From contig NZ_UOOB01000001.1 of assembly GCF_900564145.1 (NCBI RefSeq), forward strand, positions 1,339,732 to 1,403,731: 64,000 nt of DNA, given 5' to 3'. The notes beneath the pieces are model-generated. The model made no database searches. It was not told the DNA's origin and saw nothing but the letters and a program-made list of their open reading frames with translations. Position numbers and translations under genes: made by a program. This stretch comes from Comamonas sp. lk. GTDB taxonomy: Bacteria > Pseudomonadota > Gammaproteobacteria > Burkholderiales > Burkholderiaceae_C. Shown here piece by piece: positions 25,713 through 33,806 of the stretch; the stretch's first letter is position 1; every line of letters starts with the position of its first letter.

Positions 25713-28271
25713 ATGAGTTCTCAAACACCTTTTTTCTCCGCCCCGCCAACATCTAGCTCCGTGGGGCAAAGACCTGCATCCAATGCATTGGCAGGCCTGG
25801 TTCATCTGGCTTTGGTGGCAATGGCTGGCACGCTGCCGGCGGTCGCTGGAGCCCAGATCGCTGTGACGGCTCAGGCCGCGCAGCGTGACTATGTCCGGCA
25901 ATTCGATGTGGCTGCAGGCCCTTTGGGGAGCGCGCTATTGAGCCTTGCCAGTCAGGCTGGGGTGAGCCTCAGTCTGGATATGGGCAAGGTGCGCGAGCGC
26001 CAGAGCGCGGGACTCAAGGGGACAATGTCTTTGGAGCAAGGCTTTGAGCGCTTGTTGCAAGGCTCGGGCCTGAAGGCGCGCAGGGTGGGTGATGGCAGCT
26101 ATGCGTTGGAACCTGCTTCCCGCACGGAGGTGGAGGCTTCGGCTGCGGCGACTGCAGCCCTGGGCAACACAGTAGCTGCTGATGCACACACCATGCAGGA
26201 GGTACTGGTTTCGGCTCGTACCCAGGGCAATCTGACCCCGCCCGTGCGCCAGGTAACGACGCTTGAGCGCGAGGAGATCGAAACCCTGCGCCAGGGATCG
26301 GACAGCCTGGCGACCTTGCTGAGCAAGGCTGTCCCCGGCATGGCTGATTCAAGTCACGCCATCACCGACTATGGGCAAACGCTGCGCGGGCGCAATATGC
26401 TGGTGCTGGTTGATGGCATACCGATGAATACCAACCGCGATTCCTCGCGTAACCTGGCCAATATCAATCCTGCGGATATCGAGCAGATTGAAGTGCTGCG
26501 CGGCAGCAGTGCCATTTATGGCAGCGGTGCAGCAGGTGGCATTGTGTCCATCCGCACGCGCAGGCCTTCGGGCGAGACCTATGCGGAAACCACGGTCACC
26601 GGTGTGGCGCCACTGTCGCGCTTGGGGGCATCGGGCCTTGGCGCAGAGGTGCAGCACTACATGTCCGGCGGCAACGATGTCGTGGACTATTCCGTGAGCC
26701 TGGGCGCAAAGCATGTGGGCGCTTCCTTTGATGCCAAAGGTGATCGCATTGCGCCAGAGCCCAGCCAGGGCGATCTGTTTGACTCCAATATTCACAGTCT
26801 ATCGGGCAAGATCGGTTTCAAGCTTGACGCAAGCCAGCGCCTGCAGCTCTCGGCCAGTCACCATGACGCCAAGCAATCCTCGGACTATGGATCGGACCCG
26901 TCGGTAGCGCGCTTGCCCGCGGGTAGCGCTACAGCAAAGGCCATCAAGGGTTTGCAGCTGGCAGATCAAAATCGTGTCAAGAATTCCATGCTGGGGCTGG
27001 ACTACGAGCACAAAGATCTGGCCGGCAGCACACTGGCTGCGCAGCTCTATTACCGGGATTTCTTTGCGCGCTTTGCGCCGTTTGATGCGCGGGCCGTGTC
27101 GGTGCGCGGTGGCAATGTCGATCAAACCATGCAGAACTCCAATGTGCTGGGCGGGCGTCTGACGATCAAGACACCGCTGGGTTCGAGCCAGAAAAGTCTG
27201 TTGATCTGGGGCGCGGACTTCAATCAAGAGCGCTCCGACATGCCTATCGACATCTTTGATCCCAAGGTCTACGACGCCAGTGCCGGCATGGTGTTCAACA
27301 AAATTGGCCGTCTGACTTATATGCCCCGGGTGACGACGCGCAGTCTGGGGGCATTTGCGCAGCTGCAGCACCGCTTCTCCGATCAATGGTCGGCGGAGGG
27401 TGGTGTGCGTTATGACAAGGCAAGCGCCAGCTTTGGCGACTTTGTACCGCTGTCACAGTCACGCGTGGCCAATCCGGCCACGGTGCGGGGCGGCACGGTG
27501 AGCTATGGCGACTGGACTTTCAATGCGGGAGCAGTATTCACACCGGTTCAGGGGCAGGAGATTTATGGCTCGTACAGCCAGGGTTTTGAGCTTCCGGATA
27601 TCGGGATTCAGGTGCGCAATGCGACGCCCAGCTTCAATCTTGGCAACTCGCTGCTGCAGTCGGTGAAGACCGATACGGTGGAGCTGGGCTGGCGCGGGCG
27701 CTTTGATACTTTTCTTGCCAATCTGAGCGTATTTCAGTCCTCCTCCGATCTGGGAGCATTGCAGAGTTTCAACAATGGATTGACCTTGGCGCGTACCAAG
27801 GAAAAAGTGCATGGGCTGGAGGCCGCTGTTGACTACTTCAGCAAGGACGACAAGCTGCGAGGCGGCGGCTCGCTGACCTGGATGCGGGGGCGGGAGCAGC
27901 CTCAAGGGGCGGCCAACTATCAGGTGCTTACCGGCTACCGAATTCCACCGCTCAAGCTCACGGCCTATGTGGAGTACCGGCCTGATACCAGCTGGAGCCA
28001 CCGACTGCAAGCCACCTATTACGGTTCTCGCGATTACCGTATCAATGGGGTGAACGCCTTTGGTCGCCGCGAGGTCAGCAGCTACACCACGCTGGACTTG
28101 ATCAGCCGTTGGAAGATCAATGCCAAAAACAGTGTGGTGCTGGGTGTGGAAAATCTCTTGAATCGCCAGTACTACCCGCTGTACAGCCAGCTGATGCGCA
28201 GCAGCTCGAACACGAGCCGCCTGCCTGCGGCAGGTGCGGTACTCAAGGTCGGTTACACGCACACCTGGTAA
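25713..28271 (+). CDS. TonB-dependent siderophore receptor with signalling (STN) domain
   Basis: An 852-aa outer membrane receptor. The signal sequence is long (hydrophobic LAGLVHLALVAMAGTLPAVAGA at ~28-49). An STN domain (about 65-135, FDVAAGPLGSALLSLASQAG) receives the FecR-type partner. A TonB box-like MQEVLVSAR precedes the plug (ATLLSKAVPGMADSS, LRGRNMLVLVDGIPMNTN), then the 22-strand barrel ending in a terminal Trp. The STN domain plus upstream fecI-fecR shows a transcriptional signalling receptor. The ligand (siderophore type) cannot be read from sequence. Confidence 0.93.
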   Translation: MSSQTPFFSAPPTSSSVGQRPASNALAGLVHLALVAMAGTLPAVAGAQIAVTAQAAQRDYVRQFDVAAGPLGSALLSLASQAGVSLSLDMGKVRERQSAGLKGTMSLEQGFERLLQGSGLKARRVGDGSYALEPASRTEVEASAAATAALGNTVAADAHTMQEVLVSARTQGNLTPPVRQVTTLEREEIETLRQGSDSLATLLSKAVPGMADSSHAITDYGQTLRGRNMLVLVDGIPMNTNRDSSRNLANINPADIEQIEVLRGSSAIYGSGAAGGIVSIRTRRPSGETYAETTVTGVAPLSRLGASGLGAEVQHYMSGGNDVVDYSVSLGAKHVGASFDAKGDRIAPEPSQGDLFDSNIHSLSGKIGFKLDASQRLQLSASHHDAKQSSDYGSDPSVARLPAGSATAKAIKGLQLADQNRVKNSMLGLDYEHKDLAGSTLAAQLYYRDFFARFAPFDARAVSVRGGNVDQTMQNSNVLGGRLTIKTPLGSSQKSLLIWGADFNQERSDMPIDIFDPKVYDASAGMVFNKIGRLTYMPRVTTRSLGAFAQLQHRFSDQWSAEGGVRYDKASASFGDFVPLSQSRVANPATVRGGTVSYGDWTFNAGAVFTPVQGQEIYGSYSQGFELPDIGIQVRNATPSFNLGNSLLQSVKTDTVELGWRGRFDTFLANLSVFQSSSDLGALQSFNNGLTLARTKEKVHGLEAAVDYFSKDDKLRGGGSLTWMRGREQPQGAANYQVLTGYRIPPLKLTAYVEYRPDTSWSHRLQATYYGSRDYRINGVNAFGRREVSSYTTLDLISRWKINAKNSVVLGVENLLNRQYYPLYSQLMRSSSNTSRLPAAGAVLKVGYTHTW

Positions 28272-28566
28272 GGCGGGAGAGGCGTAGGTGCGTAACTGTC
28301 AGTGCATGCTGCGCCGATCCAGGGGCTGGTGATACCCGCATTTCTGATACGGGCGTGCGCGACAGCAAGCGCTTCGTCTGTATCGCCAGGCCGAGTTCGT
28401 AGCGCTTGAGACGCCGCGCAGCACGCCGATGATGGCAAGTCGCGCCGCATGGATACTCCTGTCGTGTGAATACCTACTAGGGTTTACCCATGGCGTTTTT
28501 CATAAATTTGACGGCCGTCCTTTATGAGAATCCAGCGCTTCTAAAAGAGACTGAAAGCGTTACCTC
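28272..28566. other. intergenic region without a gene
   Basis: This gap lies between the receptor and the fatty acid transporter. I see no open frame with a ribosome site. A weak inverted repeat (CCCG...CGGG near 28335-28350) has no T run, so termination is unclear. The stretch before 28567 probably holds the transporter promoter (AT-rich at about 28496-28550). Confidence 0.5.
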
Positions 28567-29994
28567 ATGACAACTCACGTCAATATGGAGGAGACCCGCA
28601 CGGCCCGTTTTGCAATGCGCTGCGCGAGCTGGGCGGAAAAGTGGTTCCCTGATTCCTGGGTGTTTGCCGTGGCCGGCATTGCCATCGTGGTGCTGGCCGC
28701 ATTTGCGATCGGCGCGCCTGTGCAGGAAACCAGCAAGGCCTTTGGCAAGGGTTTCTGGAGCCTGATCCCCTTCACCATGCAGATGGCCTTTGTGGTGATT
28801 GGCGGCTATGTGGTGGCCAGTTCCAAGCCCGCATCCAAGCTGATCCAATCGCTGGCCCGCGTTCCAGGCAATGGCCGCCAGGCCGTGGCCTGGGTGGCTT
28901 TTGTGTCCCTGACGGCATCACTGCTTAACTGGGGCCTGAGCCTGGTGTTTGGCGGTCTGCTGGTCAAAGCGCTGGCACGTCGCACCGATATCAAGATGGA
29001 CTACCGTGCTGCGGGCGCCGCCGTCTATCTGGGCCTGGGTGCCGTGTGGGCGCTGGGCATTTCTTCGTCGGCAGCGCAGCTGCAGGCCAATGCCGCCAGC
29101 CTGCCGCCCGGCATTCTGGCGATTACGGGTGTGATTCCGTTCACGCAGACCATTTTTCTGTGGCAGTCGGGTGTGCTGCTGGGCGTGTTGATGGTGATCT
29201 CCATCGTCGTGGCCTATATGACGGCGCCTGGCGAGAAGACGGCGCGCGATGCGGCCCAGTGTGAGGTGGATATCAGCGACGAGGCGGTGCACAAGCAGTC
29301 CAAGCCTACCCGTCCCGGTGAATGGCTGGAGCACAGCCCGATTCTCATCCTCTTGCTGGTGGCGCTGACCGTGGGCTGGATGGCGGAAGAGTTCTCCAGC
29401 AAGCCTTTCATCCAGGCGATTTCGGGGCTGAACACCTACAACCTGATTTTCCTGATGGCCGGAGCCTTGCTGCACTGGCGCCCCCGTAGCTTTCTGGATG
29501 CCGTGGCCCGCGCCGTGCCCACCACCACCGGTGTGATGATCCAGTTCCCGCTGTACGGCGCGATTGCGGCCATCATGACCGAAGTCAAGGGCGCGGAGGG
29601 TGCGAGCATTGCCCACCATATCTCCACCTTCTTCACCAACTTCGCCACGCACGACACCTATGCCGTGCTCATGGGCGTGTACTCGGCCGTGCTGGGCTTT
29701 TTCCTGCCCTCGGGCGGCGGCAAATGGATTGTCGAAGCACCGTATGTGATGCAGGTGGCGAATGATTTGCAGTACCACCTGGGCTGGGCCGTGCAGATCT
29801 ACAACGCGGCCGAAGCGCTGCCCAATCTGATCAACCCCTTCTACATGCTGCCGCTGCTGGGTGTGCTGGGCCTGAAGGCGCGTGATCTGATCGGCTTCAA
29901 CTTCGTGCAATTGCTGGTGCATGCGCCGGTGGTGCTGTTCCTGTTATGGTTCCTTGGTCAGACCCTGAGCTATATCCCACCCGTAATGCCATGA
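28567..29994 (+). CDS. atoE: short-chain fatty acid transporter, AtoE family
   Basis: This 475-aa inner membrane protein has about 12 hydrophobic segments and the family blocks WFPDSWVFAVAGIAIVVLAA, LLNWGLSLVFGGLLVKALAR and FFLPSGGGKWIVEAPYVM. The family imports short-chain fatty acids such as acetoacetate or butyrate. No ato catabolic genes are nearby, so the substrate is open. Its stop overlaps the next gene (ATGA at 29991-29994). Confidence 0.9.
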   Translation: MTTHVNMEETRTARFAMRCASWAEKWFPDSWVFAVAGIAIVVLAAFAIGAPVQETSKAFGKGFWSLIPFTMQMAFVVIGGYVVASSKPASKLIQSLARVPGNGRQAVAWVAFVSLTASLLNWGLSLVFGGLLVKALARRTDIKMDYRAAGAAVYLGLGAVWALGISSSAAQLQANAASLPPGILAITGVIPFTQTIFLWQSGVLLGVLMVISIVVAYMTAPGEKTARDAAQCEVDISDEAVHKQSKPTRPGEWLEHSPILILLLVALTVGWMAEEFSSKPFIQAISGLNTYNLIFLMAGALLHWRPRSFLDAVARAVPTTTGVMIQFPLYGAIAAIMTEVKGAEGASIAHHISTFFTNFATHDTYAVLMGVYSAVLGFFLPSGGGKWIVEAPYVMQVANDLQYHLGWAVQIYNAAEALPNLINPFYMLPLLGVLGLKARDLIGFNFVQLLVHAPVVLFLLWFLGQTLSYIPPVMP

Positions 29995-30344
29995 CCGAAA
30001 CTGCCGATTCGCCTTCCACTGAAATCAACCCCGAGATCAGCTCCCGCACGCGCAAGGCGCTGGCCGAGGCGCGCGAGCGCGGTGTCAAGCTGGGCACGGC
30101 CGGGGCGGCGAATATCCGAGCCACGGTGGAAAAACGTAAATCGGCAGCCGATGCCTTTGCCAGGCAGCATGAGGCGCTGTTTGCCGAACTGCTGCAACAA
30201 GGCCTGACCCACCGGGCCATGGCAGCCGAACTCAATGTCCGCGGCATTGCGGCCGCCAAGGGCGGGGAGTGGACCCACGGCCAGGTGCAGCGCATTCTGA
30301 ACCGCTATGCGGACTGGAAGAGCGCCGGCTCGGGCAGCGAATAA
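29991..30344 (+). CDS. small protein resembling the C-terminal DNA-binding domain of large serine recombinases
   Basis: This 117-aa protein is translationally coupled to the AtoE gene (ATGA overlap). It contains ALAEARERGVKLGT, a resolvase-like linker, then a helix-turn-helix-like block (LTHRAMAAELNVRGIAAAKG, EWTHGQVQRILNR) like the Recombinase domain that follows the catalytic domain of large serine recombinases. The catalytic domain itself is absent. It may be a recombinase remnant reused as a small DNA-binding regulator, or simply a look-alike. Confidence 0.7.
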   Translation: MTETADSPSTEINPEISSRTRKALAEARERGVKLGTAGAANIRATVEKRKSAADAFARQHEALFAELLQQGLTHRAMAAELNVRGIAAAKGGEWTHGQVQRILNRYADWKSAGSGSE

Positions 30345-30366
30345 TCGGCGCTGCGGCGCCAGAGGC

Positions 30367-30402
30367 AAAAAAGCCGTGCAGCTCCTGCTGCACGGCTTTT
30401 AT
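30367..30402 (+). terminator. rho-independent terminator
   Basis: AAGCCGTGCAGC pairs with GCTGCACGGCTT around TCCT and ends in TTTTATTTT. It closes the atoE pair. The A run on the other side could serve the minus-strand genes as well. Confidence 0.88.
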
Positions 30403-30450
30403 TTTGATAGCCGTCAGCGCTTGTTCAACAAGGGTTGGAGGCTGATTTCT
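30403..30450 (+). repeat. dispersed intergenic repeat, short form
   Basis: TTTGATAGCCGTCAGCGCTT is followed by CAACAAGGGTTGGAGGC and a T-rich end. This is the same block order as the copies at 17493 and 56523. It lies between convergent genes, directly after a terminator. Confidence 0.55.
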
Positions 30451-30452
30451 CT

Positions 30453-30776
30453 TTAATCTTCACCGTTCTCGGGCAGCTGGGGTGCGCGCCATTCCAGCAA
30501 CTCGGCCATGCGCTGCACAATCCAGCCGGCCTCGCCGGGGCTGACTACCGAGTCCTGGACTGCCAGACCGGCATGCATGCCCAGCAGCACCTGCTCCTCG
30601 GACGAGTTACCCGAGTGATAAAGCGTCTGTGCCTGCTCTGTCAGATGGCTGGCCAGGTCTTCGCACAGCTCGTAGCGCGCCACGACCTCGGCAATCGGTG
30701 CGGACAGCTTGCCGCTGCGTGTGCGAAACAGTTCGGCAAAACTGGGTGGCGGCTGGATCTGGCTGGTGTCGTCCAT
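30453..30776 (-). CDS. conserved small protein of unknown function
   Basis: This 107-aa cytoplasmic protein has the blocks PPSFAELF near the start and VVARYELCEDLASHLTEQAQ and PGEAGWIVQRMAELLEWRAP later. The same layout is known from small Burkholderiales proteins sometimes labelled chaperone-like ATPase, but I see no nucleotide-binding motif that would support that label. It is mostly helical. It lies downstream of the 84-aa gene at 30789 on the same strand. Confidence 0.7.
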   Translation of the reverse strand: MDDTSQIQPPPSFAELFRTRSGKLSAPIAEVVARYELCEDLASHLTEQAQTLYHSGNSSEEQVLLGMHAGLAVQDSVVSPGEAGWIVQRMAELLEWRAPQLPENGED

Positions 30777-30788
30777 GGCTGCAATGCC

Positions 30789-31043
30789 TCAATCGGGTTC
30801 AAACAGGCGCTCAAAGCGGGCCAGGTCTTCGGCCAGCTCGCAAGTCACCAGGTGGCCCGATTTGCCGTCGGCCACGCGGTGGGCAGAAAACAGCGTGGCC
30901 TTGCCTTTGAAGTTGTAGTCGGGCAGGTAAATGATGGCGTAGGGGTGGGGCACGAAGACCTGGAACTCAAAAATGATCCGGTGCTCGTTGCGCGGTGACG
31001 GATAGAGCGTGTAGGTGGGCGTGTTGATTGTTTGGGTGACCAT
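30789..31043 (-). CDS. small protein of unknown function
   Basis: This 84-aa protein starts MVTQTINTPTYTLYPSPRNE and is rich in aromatic residues (HRIIFEFQVFVPHPYAIIYL). I do not recognise it. The ATG at 31041-31043 is the only sensible start, since the open frame further upstream runs antisense into moaE. The stop lies 12 bp before the 107-aa gene, so the two probably form one transcript opposite moaE. Confidence 0.6.
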   Translation of the reverse strand: MVTQTINTPTYTLYPSPRNEHRIIFEFQVFVPHPYAIIYLPDYNFKGKATLFSAHRVADGKSGHLVTCELAEDLARFERLFEPD

Positions 31044-31160
31044 GGCTCTGGCTTTATGGGCGTGAAGGAGTCGCGGCGAGGGCAGTGGCTGCCTGCTCTG
31101 TGCGTTATCCGTCATCCTAATGCTCTCCCGCCTCCCCTGCTGGCCTGCGACAATGCAGGC

Positions 31161-31619
31161 ATGACTGCTACCCGTGTATCCATTCAGACCCAGGACTTTG
31201 ACCTCAGTGCCGAAATCGCCGTCTTGCGTGCCGGCGATGCGCGCGTAGGCGCGGTTTGCAGCTTTGTGGGCACGGTGCGGGACCGCAACGAGGGCGATGC
31301 CGTCTCCAGCATGGAGCTGGAGCATTACCCTGGCATGACCGAGAAAAGCATAGAGGCCATCATCGACAAGGCCGTGCTGCGTTTTGATATCTACGGCGCC
31401 AAGGTCATTCACCGCATCGGCTTGTTGCAACCCATGGAGCAGATCGTGCTGGTGGCTGTGACCTCGGCCCACCGGGGCAAGTCCTTCGAGGCCTGCGAAT
31501 TCATCATGGACTTTCTCAAGTCCGAAGCGCCTTTCTGGAAGAAGGAAGAGACCCCGCAGGGCGCGCGCTGGGTGGATGCCCGCGTCAGCGATGAACAGGC
31601 GCTGGCGCGTTGGAGCTAG
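31161..31619 (+). CDS. moaE: molybdopterin synthase catalytic subunit MoaE
   Basis: MoaE (152 aa) forms the heterotetramer with MoaD that adds the dithiolene sulfurs to precursor Z. Conserved blocks are GAVCSFVGTVRDRN, ELEHYPGMTEKSI, the substrate-binding SAHRGKSFEACEF and the lysine motif PFWKKEE near the C-terminus. I chose the ATG at 31161, matching the family length. It is separated from moaD by the iron uptake and transporter genes. Confidence 0.95.
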   Translation: MTATRVSIQTQDFDLSAEIAVLRAGDARVGAVCSFVGTVRDRNEGDAVSSMELEHYPGMTEKSIEAIIDKAVLRFDIYGAKVIHRIGLLQPMEQIVLVAVTSAHRGKSFEACEFIMDFLKSEAPFWKKEETPQGARWVDARVSDEQALARWS

Positions 31620-31719
31620 TCTGGGTTGCGGAGTGCGGTCGGCGTGGGGCGGTGAGGGTGTAGAATCTGCAATTCTATGAATAATCTGGCTCTAGCCCTT
31701 ATGTATCAAGCGCATTCAG

Positions 31720-32613
31720 CTACGATTTCTGAAGTGTCAGCCCCGCCATCCAGCGCGGCGGCTTGAAGACCAGCACATTGCCGGCCATCACCAGGGCCAG
31801 ACCCAGCAGGCCGCTGCCCGTCCAGGCATAGCCCTCGACCAGGGCCGAGATATTGAGTGCCACGATGGGAAACAGTACCGTGGCATAGGCGGCTTTCTCG
31901 GGGCCGAGTCGGCCCACCAGTGTCAGATAGGCGGTAAAGGCAATCACCGAGCCGGGAAGCGCCAGATACAGCAGCGCGGCTGTGTAGCCGGGACGGGTGT
32001 CGAATGTCCACGGCAGGCCTGCCATCAGCGCATAGACCGCCAGCAGCAGCGTGCCCGCTAGCATGCCCCAGGCATTGGTCTGCAGCGGCTTGTAGCCCAG
32101 CTTCTGCAGCGAGGCAGAGAGCATGTTGCCGCAAGAAAAGCATAGCGTTCCGCCCAGAGCCCAGGCCAGACCCTGCCAGCTGGCGTGCTGACCCTGGGCC
32201 AGCTCGGGCCAGAACAGAATGACCAGACCCGCCAGCCCCAGGCTGCTGCCGGCCAGCACATGGGGTGCCAGCCTGCGGCCATAGATCAGTCGGGCCAGCA
32301 GTGCGTTCCAGATGCTGGCGCTGGAAAAGACCACGGCGGCGAGGCCGCTGGTCAGCGTCTCGCTGGCGTGCATGAAGCAGACAAAGTTCAGACTGAAAAG
32401 GCATAGACCCTGTGCCAGTACCCGCGGCACGGCCGGGCCGCGCGGCACTTTCCATTGGCGGCTCAGGGCGAGCCAGGCAAACAGAACCAGGGCGGCTAGG
32501 CCAAAGCGGTAGGCAATCGAGATCTCAATGGGCACGCTGCCCAGCTGCATTTTCAGCGCGATCCAGGTGGAGCCCCAGATCAGCACGACCAGGGCATACA
32601 AAGGCAACATCAT
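31720..32613 (-). CDS. EamA-family (drug/metabolite transporter) membrane protein
   Basis: This 297-aa inner membrane protein has about ten hydrophobic segments in two EamA repeats. The first begins LPLYALVVLIWGSTWIALK and the second is around GLAWALGGTLCFSCGNML. Members export amino acids or other metabolites; the substrate is unknown. The start at 32611-32613 follows GAGAAAG. It is divergent from an AraC-type regulator gene with 134 bp between, so that regulator may control it. Confidence 0.88.
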   Translation of the reverse strand: MMLPLYALVVLIWGSTWIALKMQLGSVPIEISIAYRFGLAALVLFAWLALSRQWKVPRGPAVPRVLAQGLCLFSLNFVCFMHASETLTSGLAAVVFSSASIWNALLARLIYGRRLAPHVLAGSSLGLAGLVILFWPELAQGQHASWQGLAWALGGTLCFSCGNMLSASLQKLGYKPLQTNAWGMLAGTLLLAVYALMAGLPWTFDTRPGYTAALLYLALPGSVIAFTAYLTLVGRLGPEKAAYATVLFPIVALNISALVEGYAWTGSGLLGLALVMAGNVLVFKPPRWMAGLTLQKS

Positions 32614-32747
32614 GGCTTTCTCGGCAATCACAAGATGCTGGCCATGATGCGCGGCGGCCTGGTTGCGGCATTGCATATTCCTGCGGTTTTGTGGCGCTGC
32701 AAGCCGGGATGGACAGGCCTGGTTGAAGAGCTGGGACACAATGGGCC

Positions 32748-33668
32748 ATGTGCGCCCCCGCCTTGCAGCCCGTCTCCCGACCACAGCAACAGCATCTTTG
32801 CCAGGTGCTGGCGCAGTCGCAGGCGCAGCTGCAGCGGCAGGCACAGCTGACCCAATCGCTGCAACTGGCGGTCTGGGCCAATCGTGATGACGAGGTGGTC
32901 TATAGCCGGCAAAGCCATCACACGCTCAGCGTGTATCTGGCGGGCGGCAAGGGCTCGCAACTCAAGGGCGATGCGGATGCGCGCGGTGAGGCCGGGCGCT
33001 TTTGCATTTTTCCGGCGCAGCATGAATCGTCATGGCTGGTGCGCGAACCGGTGCGCTTTCTGCATCTCTACATCTCGGATCAGGCCTGGGCCGAGCGCGT
33101 GGTGCGCCTGCTCGATGCCGAGCCGCGCAGCCATGCACCAACACCGCAAATCTATGCCCAGGATGCCGCTTATCTGCGCTGGGCGCAGACGCTGGATGCG
33201 CTGGACTGGAGCGATGCAGCCAGCTGGCTGCGGGCCGATACGCTGAGTCAGCAGGTGCTGGACAGCCTGGTGCTGCAATCGGCCACGCCCCAGCGCAGGC
33301 AGGCCGCGCTCAGAGTGGCTGGCGGTCTGTCTTCGCTGGCGCGCCGCCGGGTGCTGGACTATGTTGAGGCACATCTGGCGGACAGCAAGGCGCTGACGCT
33401 GCAGGCTCTGGCCGGGGTGGCCTGTCTGTCGGAGTTTCACTTTGCCCGCATGTTTCACCAGAGCATGGGCTGCACCGTTCATGACTGGGTGCTGCAGCGC
33501 AGGCTGGGCCGGGCACGCAGCTTGCTGGCGGCATCGGGATGCAGGCCGACGCTGGCCCGAGTGGCGGAGGAGACGGGTTTTTCCAGCGCCAGTCACCTGC
33601 TGCGCAGCTTTCGCACGCATTTGGGCATGACTCCTACGCAGTTTTCCCGGCTGCAGCAGGATGCTTGA
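32748..33668 (+). CDS. AraC-family transcriptional regulator
   Basis: A 306-aa protein with an N-terminal cupin-like ligand domain (about 50-170, HHTLSVYLAGGKGSQLKG, ending in HLYISDQAW) and a C-terminal AraC double helix-turn-helix (about 205-300, LTLQALAGVACLSEFHFARM and ARVAEETGFSSASHLLRSFR). It stands divergent from the EamA exporter gene, its likely target. Confidence 0.9.
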   Translation: MCAPALQPVSRPQQQHLCQVLAQSQAQLQRQAQLTQSLQLAVWANRDDEVVYSRQSHHTLSVYLAGGKGSQLKGDADARGEAGRFCIFPAQHESSWLVREPVRFLHLYISDQAWAERVVRLLDAEPRSHAPTPQIYAQDAAYLRWAQTLDALDWSDAASWLRADTLSQQVLDSLVLQSATPQRRQAALRVAGGLSSLARRRVLDYVEAHLADSKALTLQALAGVACLSEFHFARMFHQSMGCTVHDWVLQRRLGRARSLLAASGCRPTLARVAEETGFSSASHLLRSFRTHLGMTPTQFSRLQQDA

Positions 33669-33739
33669 CGGGCGCTGGTGTGCCGCGATGGATGGCCTTT
33701 GATCTGGCGCAAGCCGGAGACTTTGTTGCAGGCGCAGAC

Positions 33740-33767
33740 CTTGAAAATCTCCGCTATGTGCTTAGAT
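33740..33767 (+). promoter_or_regulatory. possible sigma-32 promoter of clpB
   Basis: CTTGAAA (33740-33746), then 14 bases, then CTTAGAT (33761-33767), 39 bp before the clpB start. The -35 box is a perfect heat-shock match and the -10 is partial. The 14-base spacing equals that of the grpE promoter. Confidence 0.5.
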
Positions 33768-33806
33768 TATGAGCAATGAATCTGTTATGGAGTGGAGACC
33801 CACACT

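Noticed and set aside
28310..28400. Inverted repeat GATACCCGC/GATACGGGC after the TonB receptor as a terminator
   Set aside because: The stem is only four to five GC pairs with no following T run.
23973..31160. Integrative element with attachment sites around the fec/atoE region
   Set aside because: No integrase with a catalytic domain, no tRNA at the edge, and no flanking direct repeat seen by eye. Only the gene-order argument remains.
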